A DNA stretch of 64,000 nucleotides from Aurantiochytrium sp. KH105 (taxonomy: Eukaryota; Sar; Bigyra; Thraustochytrida; Thraustochytriidae), in assembly GCA_003116975.1 (NCBI GenBank), contig BGKB01000002.1:310001-374000 (forward strand). Reading direction: 5' to 3'. Position numbers and translations under genes: made by a program. This document shows positions 19,364 through 29,631 of this stretch, one piece after another. The notes below the pieces were generated by a model. It made no database searches and was not told the origin of the DNA. It was given only the letters and a program-made list of their open reading frames with translations. Numbering within the stretch: the first letter of the stretch is position 1; each line of letters begins with the position of its first letter.

Positions 19364-20183
19364 CCCCGCCCTCCTCTAGCCGGCCGGCCTCCTGGCCGCT
19401 CAACGGCTCTGCCGGCGCTTGTTCCCGCCCGGCCGCTGCCGCTACCGCCGCCCCGCTCGCTCGCTTGCTCCCTCCCTCCCTCCCTGCCCCGTCGCCTCCC
19501 CGCCTCGGCCGACGCGAGCGAGCTGCGGCGCGACGAGTACGCGTCCTTCAGGACACCGCGAACGCGAGCGAGTGAGTGCGCGAAAGACGCGCGGCACACT
19601 TGCGGACGCAGACGGGGCCACTCTGCTGTCTTTCAGGGGGCGCCGCTCGCCCGCTCGCCCGCCCTGCGTCACAAGGAGGAGCGAACAAACAGTTCAGGCT
19701 CGAGGCGCCGTGCCGGTCGCGTTGGCGGTGCGGCTTCGCTCTGTTGCTGCTGCAGCTGCTGCGTGTAGGCTTCCTGCATGTCTGACTGCCGAGCATGGCC
19801 TGGCCTTCCTGGCCTGGCCTGGCCTGGCCGCCGCGCCTCGTCTCCCTTCCTCGCGCTTGCTTACCCGCCCCGCTGCTGCTGCTGCTCCCTGACTGCTTAC
19901 CACCAGTGGCCGCGGTCTGCAGCCCGCGACCTGCGACGGGGCGGTACGAGCCGCCGGCTTCCCGAGCGGCGCGGGGCGGCGAGGCGGAGGCGAGAGGGGG
20001 CTGCCAGGGGGAAGGCGCTGGGCGCGGGCGCGAGGTGACAGCCGCCATGTGGCCAGGCCCCGTCAGCTGCGAGCCAGGCCTGGCCGCGCGCCGCGTCCGT
20101 GAAAGATGCCGCCGAAAGACGCGCCTGGAAGCCACGCGAGGCGAGGCGAGGCCTGACAAGGCCTGAATGAGCCCGCGCAAGCC

Positions 20184-20374
20184 AGCCAGCCAGCCAGCCA
20201 GCCAGCAAGCAAGCGAGCGAGCTTCGGCTGGCTGCTCCGACCGGCCGGCTAGCCTGCCAGCCTGCCTGCCTGCGACCAGCGCGCGGCGGCGGGTCGAGGC
20301 GCGACGAGGCCAAGCCGCCACGGCCCTCCCTCGCTCCTTCTCCGCGGGCCGGCCGAGGCGTCCTCCACGCCACC

Positions 20375-20405
<31 letters not shown>
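20184..20405. repeat. CCAG, GCAA and CAGA tetranucleotide tracts
   Basis: Starts with about five CCAG units sliding into CAAG and CGAG (20184-20221), and ends with about seven CAGA units at 20379-20405. The stretch between is GC-rich and not clearly repetitive. Confidence 0.75.
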
Positions 20406-20633
20406 AGCCGGGAGCAGTCGAGCCGCTGCCGGAGGACGCGTGGACGGATGGCTGGCCATGGACGGACGCGCAAGGTTGATTGACAGACCAACCGACCGCC
20501 CTCAGCGCGGCGGTTGGCAGGCCAGGTGCGGGGCGCGTGAGTGAGCTATTGACGCGCGAGGCTCCTGCCTCGCGGGGGCTCGAAAACTTCGCGCAGCGAA
20601 GCTTGCGAGGCGGAGCCAGGCCGCTGTAGGGGC

Positions 20634-20703
20634 AGGGAGGGAGGGAGGCAGGGAGGGAGGGAGGGTGGCAGGGAGGGAGGCAGGAGGGAGGGAGGGAGGG
20701 AGG
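20634..20703. repeat. GGGA/GGCA purine-rich tract
   Basis: Roughly 70 bases of GGGA and GGCA units on the plus strand, strongly strand-asymmetric in G. Confidence 0.85.
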
Positions 20704-21862
20704 GCCACAGCAGAGCAGGCCGCGGGGTGGCAGCCAGGCAGACAGGGTAGGTCCGCGTGGATGGAGGGGTGGGGGGACGAAATGGATGGATGAATGAACG
20801 GATTGGTGGATGGACGGCTGTCCTGAGCGCGCTCATTCGATCTTTCTTTCACGACTCTAACATATATAATTCTCAAACTCGACCATTTGTTCGTTCTTTT
20901 ATTTGTTCGTTTGTTTGTTTGATCAATCGATAAATCATACAAATGCGTGTGCGTTCGTTTGTTCGAAATGATTCGTTCGTTTCTTCGATCGTTCATTTAT
21001 TTGTCCGCACCCATCGGGGGTGCGTAGCCGGAAATCATTCGCGGCCCCTCGCCTCGCGACACGCATGCATCCATGCGCGCAGCACCGCAGCCAGCTGTAG
21101 CTAGGCACGCGCGCCTGTCGAGCCTGGAGCTCGCTCTGCAGCTGACTGCTGCCCGCAGCTACTGGTTGCCCCCTACCAGCCAGCTGCAGCTGCTAGCACC
21201 AATCGAGGTGTGGGCCGTCGCTGCGGGGTTCGCAGGTTGCCCGCTGTCCGGCGCCGCGTGCCTGGAGCGCGTCTTTCGTTGGGCAGCCTGTGAGCCCCCC
21301 TCGCGCCCGACGTACGCAAACTGCCAAGCGCTGTGACGGCCGCGCACGAGCGAGTACGCGGCGCGGCGCGGCGCAGCGAGTACGCGGCGCGGCGCAGCGA
21401 GACGAAGGAAGTTGCGAGCTACGAGGGACTGCGAGAGCGCGCGAGGCGGGGGCGCAAGAAAACCTCGTCAACTGCAGCAGCAGCTGGCTGGCCGACTGGA
21501 TGGCTGGCTGGCTGGCTGGCCGGTGGCCGCTGTGGATTCCGCGACCGAACCGCGAGAGGCGTTACCCAGCCAGCCTCGCCCAACGTGCGTCTATCTAACC
21601 AACGGCACGCACGGATGGATACTGATACTTGCCGTCGATCGCTGGCTCGCCGCCAGTGTACTGCACGCCTCGCGACGCCGCTGCGCAGAGCACCTGCATC
21701 GCAAAGCGAGCTCCGCGTCCCGCCCCTCGCGCGCGGCGGTCTCGTGCCGCGCCGGCGGTTGCCGTCGCAGGTGAGCCGTTCTGGCCGAGGCCAGTTGTGT
21801 GCGCTTCCCCCCGCCGCCCCCAAAGGAGGCTCGGCCCACAAAGCGGCGCGCCTGCGGCCTCG

Positions 21863-21864
<2 letters not shown>

Positions 21865-21920
<56 letters not shown>
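21865..21920. repeat. (CTG)n trinucleotide repeat, about 18.7 units
   Basis: An uninterrupted CTG run of 56 bases, flanked by GC-rich DNA and followed after a short gap by further CTG units. It reads as poly-Leu, Cys or Ala on one strand and poly-Gln, Ser or Ala on the other, but no surrounding gene is supported. Confidence 0.92.
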
Positions 21921-21921
<1 letters not shown>

Positions 21922-22941
21922 ATACCGCTGCTGCGAATGCGCGCCGTGCTGGACGCGCGGCGTTCGTGCGCGGACCTGCAGCTGCTCGTGGCGCCTTGCT
22001 GCGCGGGCCGCGCGCGCGAGGCGGAGCGGAGAAACGGCTTGGCTTGGGCTGCGCTAGGCTGGGCTGGGCTGAGCTAAGCTGTCGCAGCAAGATCTAGGTG
22101 CCGAAATCCACTCCACGGCCGGAAGCGGAGCCTGCGCGGTCAGCGGCAGGCAGAGCAGGGCAGGGCAGGACAGGGCAGGCGTGAGGTTCGGATGGACTGA
22201 CTGACTGACTAATGATGCATGGACGGACGTGGCCGGCCGACCGGCCTCGCGAAGAAGCGCGCGCGATCCGAGGCGGGAGGGAGTCGCGGGGGGTTTCACA
22301 TGTCCCGCGTACGAGTGAGCCTCGCGGCGCGGCCACGATCGAGTCACTCGTGTCACTCGTGTCAATCATTTCTTTTAACGTGTCATCTCGTCATTCACAG
22401 TCGCTCAGTGTCACTCGCCACGCTTATTCATTCTATCATTCGATCATTCGTTAGCTGAACAGCTGTCCTGGCTCAAACGGCCGGCACGGCCAGTCTACTT
22501 TGGCTATTCGATTCAGACTCATCGATCAATCTCCTCGCGCAAGCAACTAACCAGCCTACCAACCAACCAACCTACCAACCGGCCAGCTGCAACCGCCTTG
22601 CTCGCACAGATGGATGAACTGGGAGGGCTGCCTCCTCCGCCGCAGGAAGCCGACGTCAGGAGCTCGCAACGCCGCCTTTCCTGCCGTGCCCTTTCTGCCC
22701 TGCCCTGCCTGCTTGCACTGCCTGCCCCGCGTCGACTGTGCCCGCAGCCAGATAAAACCCGTCCGCAAACGCCAGAAGCTAGTTAGCTGGCGAGACAGCC
22801 AGCCTGATGACAGAGCAGAGGCGAAGGCGCGCTTCGCCGTCCACCCGCTGCTCCATGCCTCCCGAGACGAGGCGAGGCGGAGGCGCAGTGTCGCGGCCGC
22901 GCAAGATTCCGAACCAGCGTGGCTCGCTTCGTGCGCGCTCG

Positions 22942-23006
22942 CCGTTTCGCTGTTTCGCTGCTTCGCTGTTTCGCTGCTTCGCTGTTTCGCTGCTTCGCTG
23001 GTTCGC
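22942..23006. repeat. Octamer TTCGCTGT/TTCGCTGC tandem array
   Basis: About eight units of an octamer alternating between TTTCGCTG and CTTCGCTG, hence also a 16-base higher-order period, ending in GGTTCGCC. Confidence 0.85.
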
Positions 23007-25043
23007 CGGCCTCTGTCTGTCTGGCTGGTGGCTGGCTGCAGACGGACAGGCGAGCGAGTCGGGTGCGGGGAAGGGAGGCGGGCGCGCGGTGCGTTCGTTT
23101 GGAGGGCGGTTGCTCGCGGCGGTTGGCGGCCGCGGCCAGAGTACGTTGTTGGCCGGTCAGGTAGGTGGCGAGGCGGCGGCTCGGCGGCCGAGCTAGCTAG
23201 TTTCGCGCGGCGCTGCAGCGGCGAACCTGCGAAGCGAGGCGGCGCGCCGCGGCGCCATTAGCGAGCATTTCAGTCGGTCGCAGTCTCTCTCGTGCAAAGG
23301 AAGGAAGGCGAAGCGAGGCAAGGCGAGGCGAGGCGCAGCCAGCTAACGGCGCCAGCAGCGAGAAGTCAGTCGGTCGGTCGCCTCGATAGCGAGAGGGAGA
23401 GCGAGTGTCGACTTGGGGGAGGGAGACTGGTTGGGCTGAAGCGAAGCGACGTGACGGGGCGGGGCGGAACGCGTCGCGACGCGACGCGGCGAAGGCCTGG
23501 AACGAAAAGAAGCGAAAGACACCGCGGCCAATGAGCTGACGTGAGCCATTGCCTAGCTAGGCTTAAGCATAGTCTTTTCTAAAGACTTATTCATGCAATC
23601 AATCTCATTCCTCCCTGGCCGTCGGCTGTTGCAGGCCGCCCGCATTCTCCCGCAGCCCGAGTCTGTGGTGGGGCGGCGCCACCACGAATCAGGCTCGATC
23701 GGGCCGCTTTCGAGTTTGTCTAGCTCGCATACTCTACCTACACGAGCAGAGCAGAGGCTGTTTGTCTGTTTCTCCTCCCTTGACTGACTGTTAACGAAGC
23801 TCTCCTGTACTTTCTTGCGCGGCCGGCTGCGGCAGGGCTGGGGCTGCGGCAGGTTCGGTCGTGAGGCATGCAGCTACCCTCGTCCACCCTTCTCGCCGGG
23901 CTCGGAAAAGTTCATCTCTCCTCTCTCTGTCGCTCGCGAGACAGAAGTGAACGAGAGGACAGCTCAGCCTAAAGCCGAGGGGGGATCGTACGCAGCCGCA
24001 GCAGCAGCCGCAGACGCATCAGCAGCTGCAGCAGACGCAGACGCAGCCCCGCCCGCCTCAGCGCGCGGCCCCGCCTCTGCTTGCCTGGCAGCTGCTGCTC
24101 GCGAGAGGCTGCCACTGCGGGCACTGTGGGGAGGCGGTTTCCTGAATTGAGCGTGGTGGGACTCAAATAGGGCGGCTGCGGAAAAGTCTGAGAGAGAGTG
24201 AAAGGGAAAAGTCCGCAAGGGGATCGGTCGGCGCGGCCGTTACGATCGACAGCCTCACAGTCAGCAGCAGCTCGAGCGCACGGTCCTAGGTCAGCCGGTC
24301 AGCCTGCGCGGGCGCATTGTCGTGGCCGGCTTAACTTCTAAAAATAAAGTACATCGGCCAGCTCAGCGCGGCCAAGGTCAGCGCCGCGCAGCGCAGGAAG
24401 GTCTGATCAGCTGCGAGACCGACAGAGACAGACCAGCGAAAACTTTTTACGCCAACCACCAAGCTTTGTTTTTTATAAAAAATGACCTGGCTGGTCTCGT
24501 GGCGTCGTACTGATTCGTTCAACCAAGGTTTATTTATCTTGCGGTGGCTCGAGTCTGGACTCGTTTCACTTTAAACGCGGCAGTCGCGCGGAGGGCGTGG
24601 AAAGGGTCTCAACCCGCGTCGCCTACGAGCCACCTTCATTTTTTTTTGCAGGTTAAAGTTGCGCGCACGACAAGCGTGTTGCTGCTTGCCCGCCCGAAAG
24701 AAAAAAGAAAGCCCAAATTCCGCTCGAACCCGGCCACCTGCAGTGCAGGGCTCTTCGAAAATGACTTGACCGACAACCGCTCGAGCAGCGATGGCGCGCT
24801 CGACGGCGAGCAAGCCGACACAAACCAAGCGGAGCCTGAAGGCGGGCGCATGGGGAAAGACAGCGAACCTGGGAGGGAGATGCGGGTCGGCGCGGATGAA
24901 GGCGGGCGCGTCTTGGGATCCCGGATCCCGGGCAACGAACGACATGATTGACAGCGCTGGGGTCTTCTTTCTCTGGCAGATCAGATCGGCCGCGAGGCTG
25001 CGAGCCCTCAATTTCTTCTCGCGATGAACTAGCTCCTCCGGCC

Positions 25044-25215
25044 GGGTCGACTTGAGTTGGGTCGGGTCGAGTCGAGTCAGGTCAGGACAATATGAAATGA
25101 GAGAAGTCGAGTTGAGACGAGTCGAATTGAGACGAGTCGAGTCGAGTCCAAATGACACGAGTCCCGGAGAAAGTTCAAGCCGAAACGAGCCGAGTCGGAC
25201 CGGGATCGAGTTGAG
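25044..25215. repeat. Degenerate GAGTC/GAGAC pentamer region
   Basis: About 170 bases dominated by GAGTC, GAGTT and GAGAC pentamers with substitutions, followed by a CT dinucleotide run near 25225-25245. Its Ser/Arg-rich translations explain the long open frames through this part. Confidence 0.75.
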
Positions 25216-27087
25216 CTTGCGCGTCTCTCTCTCTCTCTCTCTCATCCTGTCTCTCTCGCGTGCATATTTCGGAAAAGTAAACCGAGTCAAGTTCGAACGG
25301 TCCGTGCGCGTCGGCTTCGCAAACAATCAATCACTCACAATCATTCATTCATTCAATCCATCAGTCAGGATAGGCCTACGCGCTCGTCTCCTGCCCCTTG
25401 GTCATGGCGCAAGCACAGAGAATCGAAGCAAACAACCTGAAGATCCGCGAGCAACGCCTGGGCCGCTTCGCTCGCGCAGGCCTGCGGACTCAAAGCGGGT
25501 CAACGCGTCGCAGCGGGAATGTGATCCCGCGCTTCCCCTCCCCCGCACGCAAATCGGACAGGCCGGCCGGTGGCGGCGCGGCGGAACGAAGCGAAGCGCT
25601 TCGATCCCCGGGCGAACCGGCCCGTGCCGTCCGTCGCTTTGGCCCTCCGCCGGGGCCTGGAGTCCCAAGTGGCTGGGGAGAGAAAATCTCGCGAGCCGCG
25701 CGCGATCTCGGCCGCGACGACCCTCGGGGACGCGCGGCGGTCGACTCTTCAGGGCGAGTCTTCTGGCGGCGTCTTTCGCGTCTTTCGCCTGCTGTTTTGT
25801 TACTTTTGGGTGTTCCTGCGACAACTCGCAGGCGAATGCGGTCTTCGCTACGATACAGTCAATGCCTGCTCGCCTGTGTGCGTGCGTTTGCATGCGTATG
25901 TGTGCGTGTGTGTGTTCAAGATACATACCGCGGGCGAAAGGGAAGCAAAACTTGCGAGCCGCCGACCGACCGACCAACTGCAACGCAACGAAAAGCAAGC
26001 CACCAGCGGCCAATGCCAACCGGCCAAAACCAACCGACAGCGCCTGCTGCGGCCGGCCGGCAACGTCCGCCACGAATTACACACGCATCGCCCGTGCCAA
26101 TGCAGGAGCCAAGCTCGACGACACCGCCAGGTTGATGCAAACCGCCAGATTTGAGCAAACCGCCAGTCTTGGCGGGAGAGAGAGAAAAGAGCGGCTCTCT
26201 CACGATCACTTGTCGCAAAACTGGCCCCGGGCGGACGCTGCGCACGGCATTTCGTCTCGATCGCGGCAGCGGCCCGTGTGTGCGTGCGTGCGTGCGTGCA
26301 GCCATGCGCAGCGCAGCCACAACAACATGCCGCCGCCCGCGGCCACGCGCAGCGAGATTCCGAAGGCCCCGTCGTTGGTCCTTGCTCTTTTGCCTCGCGG
26401 CTCCTTTTTCAGCGGCGCGAGGCCCCGCACCAGCGCGAGCAAGCAAAGCAAGCAACCAAGCAACCAAGCAAGCGAGCCCCCCTATGCCCTCACTCCCCCC
26501 CGACGCGAGGACCTCCTCCCTTTTGGTCCGCGATCGCCGCAGGCTCGCGCACGAGCTCCTGCGATTATGGTCGTTCATCGCCACGACGAATGTATGCTTG
26601 GATGGATGAACTCGGATAGATGAACTCGGATGGATAGAAAGGCAAGTCCCAGGCTGGTCCAGGTAGGCGACGAACGTGCACCTGTGAACAAGCTAGTGCA
26701 ACTACCGAAGAAGCTAGGCCCCTCTACCTGGGCCAGCTCGTTGTGACCAAGGTGATCCTCAGATCGATCGGAAGGCGACTCCTGCGACTCGCAAGTTCTA
26801 CGTCTCGCGGAGAGGAAAAAGGCCAAGGGAGGGCGATGCGGAAGCGTCGCGACGATCGAGTTGAGACGCAACACGCGCTCGCGTGGCTCACAAAGAGTAG
26901 ACTTGGGGATCGCGGTTTTGGCCACGAGCCCGCCTGCGCCTGACAATTTCAGGCTCTCGGAATCGAGAACTTCAGTCGACCGTGAGCTCATCCGACGAAA
27001 AGCGGGCCTCGCGGAACTCCCGGACAAGCTCGATTGTTGATCGATTTGCATGCGATCCGCAAGCGAGCGAGCGTCGGGATGGGGGAA

Positions 27088-27102
27088 GGGGGGGGGGGGG
27101 GG
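27088..27102. repeat. Homopolymer of about 15 G
   Basis: An uninterrupted G run preceded by another G-rich stretch; prone to length error in sequencing and to G-quadruplex formation. Confidence 0.85.
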
Positions 27103-28320
27103 TCCGTTGCAGTCCTATGCAAGCAAGCGAGCGAGCAAGCGAGCCGTGCGTCTTTCGCCGGGCTGGGCCAAGCAGGAAAATGAGGCGAGAAGAGACACTT
27201 GGCAAAAAAAATCCAGGGCGATGTCCCTTGGCCCCTCTGTCATTTCTTTGTCTCGCGCGCTCTCTTTGGCAGAGGCAAATTGAGCTCCAGAGAGGAAGTT
27301 AAGACCAGAAACGGCCCGGGTCAACGACGAAAAAGATCGGGACAGAGAGCGAAAAGGACAACCCGTAACCCCCGTAAATGTCGCTGTTCGCGGAAAAATA
27401 CCGCGCAATGACGCAAGAGAGTGAATTTTTATCAACTTGCTTGCTTGCTTGCTTGCTGCTGCTTAAGCGGATCGTCTCCAGGTCACATCGGGACCAGAGG
27501 CCATCTCGCCAGCGGACAGACGCCGACAGATAGACCTTGAGCTCTTCTATCCCAAGCCTTCCCGCCGAGATGAAACGTCCGGAACGGCAGTTGCGCGAGT
27601 CGAAAATCACGTCACTTCGACATTCTGCCGAGGTGCCCTGACCCCAGCAAGCGAATTTCCCAGCGGTAAGTCTGTCCGGAGAGCCCCACGAACCCTCCCT
27701 TCCTTCACTCGTCCCCGCGCTACACAGTGTTAGTGCGCCGCAGCGCCGCAGCTGTGAGGAGAGAGTTCAGAGTTGCTACTTGTCTTCGCAACAACCTTGC
27801 ATTGATTTGCTTTTGCAAAAGCGGCAGACCTCAGCCACGAATACACTCCAACATCATCACCTTGAGTTTCGGTATGGATCATGCAAGAAACGATGTTTAT
27901 AAACTTACTTGGTGTCGTTGGCCGGTCAATTGCATTGTCCTGGTCTCGGACGGACGTGTGTACACCGACAAATTGCGAGTAAGCATCAGATTTCTTCGCA
28001 ATGAGACGCTCACGACGACCGACCTCTTTCTCTAGCCCGAATCGAGAACTCTGCCTCTTCGATATTTCAGCTCGTCTGCTCTCTGAGCAATCTATCTCTG
28101 TGCCATCTCCGCAATCCTCCACCCCTCCGACCCTACACCCCCCTTCGCCATCTCTTGTCGCGAGTTACAAGCAGCACGATTTTTTCAGTGAGCCGTGGCA
28201 ACCCCCAAAAGTCTTCCTTCCCGTCCGGCTGTCTTCGCGACATATTTTTGAAAATTGCAAAGACGGACCTTGACAAGAACTCGCCTTCTGCCCGTCAAAT
28301 TCATCAAACTCACCTACCTT

Positions 28321-28410
28321 TTGTTCAGCCAAAATCATCGATGACTGTTCTTCTGTTGAACAAAATTGTTCAGCCAACATCATCGATGACTTTTCTTCTG
28401 TTGAACAAAA
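28321..28410. repeat. Tandem duplication of a 45-base unit with nested palindromes
   Basis: Two adjacent copies of a 45-base unit (28321-28365 and 28366-28410) differ at two bases. Each begins TTGTTCA and closes with TGAACAA, a perfect 7-base inverted repeat, and has the 10-base palindrome TCATCGATGA inside. The period is a multiple of three, so frames stay open on both strands across it, but no gene is otherwise supported. Confidence 0.92.
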
Positions 28411-29631
28411 TCGCGGGAACCACGAGCACAGAGTCATCAATTGCGTGATTCGCATTGGCGACTTTTCCGGAAAGAATGCGGTGTCGACGGGGCCAATCAA
28501 TCCAAAGACCTGACGCATTCTAAAGAGCCCATCCATTGTGCCACCTTGAAATCCTTTTGCGAAGTCCTATGATAGTGCAAGCAACGGCTTGAGCTCTTGA
28601 GGATATCTACCCTCCCATCCAAAAGAGAGAACATGTTTTGCTCTTGCATTTCTCGGCTTGCGACGTAAGGGCTTCGCAGCGTAAAGGAATGGATAAAGAA
28701 GATAGATTCCAGAGATTCACGAGAACGCAACTGGTAGGGTCGTGCAAAAGACTTTCCAGCGTGAACAGAAAAGATGAGTTCTCTTTGCGATGAATCACTT
28801 GTCTTGCTGCAGATAATCGATTGGCCTATTGTAGAAGAAAATGCCGACTGGTATACTTGCGGATCGTATGGCTGATTGTCGAGATCAAAAGAAGAGGAAT
28901 TGCATATTTTGAAGAAAAAGAAGTGCTGAAAATGGTATCATGTTGGGACTGATCTTGCTCCTTTGATCATTTTTCAAGTCAGGAACTTGTTGACGTGTAC
29001 GATAGTCCTGAAGCTTTCACATAAACAACATTTCAAACACGAAGGAAGCGGTTTCTCTGGTCATGTGGAAAAAGGGGCTTTTACGTATCATTGTGAAATC
29101 GAAGGAATAATACAATTTTGAGTGGTGGAGCTTGCTTTCCAAAGACGGATTGGTCACGTCTAGAGATGTACAAGGTAAGACGCTGTTGACTTTGAAGCAA
29201 GGATACTCCAGTTCAATAGACGAAAACTTGTGGTCGTGTCTGCATTGCACCGGAGTGCACCTCATTAGAGGCATGTCGGATGCACACGCTCACATCACAC
29301 ACTATTATTATACACCCACTCTCGGCAATGACTCGTAACTTGTTAATGTTTAGCCACATTATACAAATACAAAAAGTAATACAAGACACAGTCGTGCACG
29401 TGCTGCAAAACAATAAAATGAGCGCGTGCGTGCGTACAGCCACGCAAAAACAAGACGGCCGCAGAAACGCAGCGCAGACACGAAAGCCATCGGGCGGTCG
29501 GGGCGGCTAGCTTGCAGCGGCCTTCGGGTCCGTTTCAACGCGTTCGCCACCCCTCGACCTCGCTCTTCTTGTAAGCGCAGAATCGCGCGCGCGGCATAGA
29601 CACACGCAAAACACACACGTGCACGAGGTTC

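Larger units (their letters stand above)
17621..29631. other. 12-kb gene-free, microsatellite-dense region
   Basis: No frame here combines an ATG, normal composition and a recognisable motif. From 17.7 to about 27 kb the DNA is GC-rich and made largely of degenerate tetra- and pentanucleotide tracts (GCGT, GGCT, CCAG, CAGA, GGGA, GAGTC) plus a CTG run and a G15 tract. A short AT-rich island lies at 20860-21010. From about 27.4 kb the sequence becomes AT-richer and less repetitive up to the next gene. Frames of 200-520 codons (for example 25052-26623) are Arg/Ser/Ala-rich translations of repeats. I searched by eye for tRNA B-box patterns, spliceosomal RNA signatures and terminal repeats and saw none. 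Confidence 0.6.

Noticed and set aside
25281-25310. tRNA B-box-like AAGTTCGAACGG
   Set aside because: The flanking bases do not form a T-arm or acceptor stem and there is no A-box upstream.
25052-26623. Plus frame of 523 codons
   Set aside because: It starts in a GAGTC pentamer region and has low-complexity composition throughout, with no domain or sensible start.
28321-28410. CRISPR-like array
   Set aside because: Only two abutting copies with no unique spacers; a simple tandem duplication.
17621-29631. Retrotransposon or other mobile element
   Set aside because: No terminal repeats, target-site duplications, reverse-transcriptase or transposase motifs were found in any frame.
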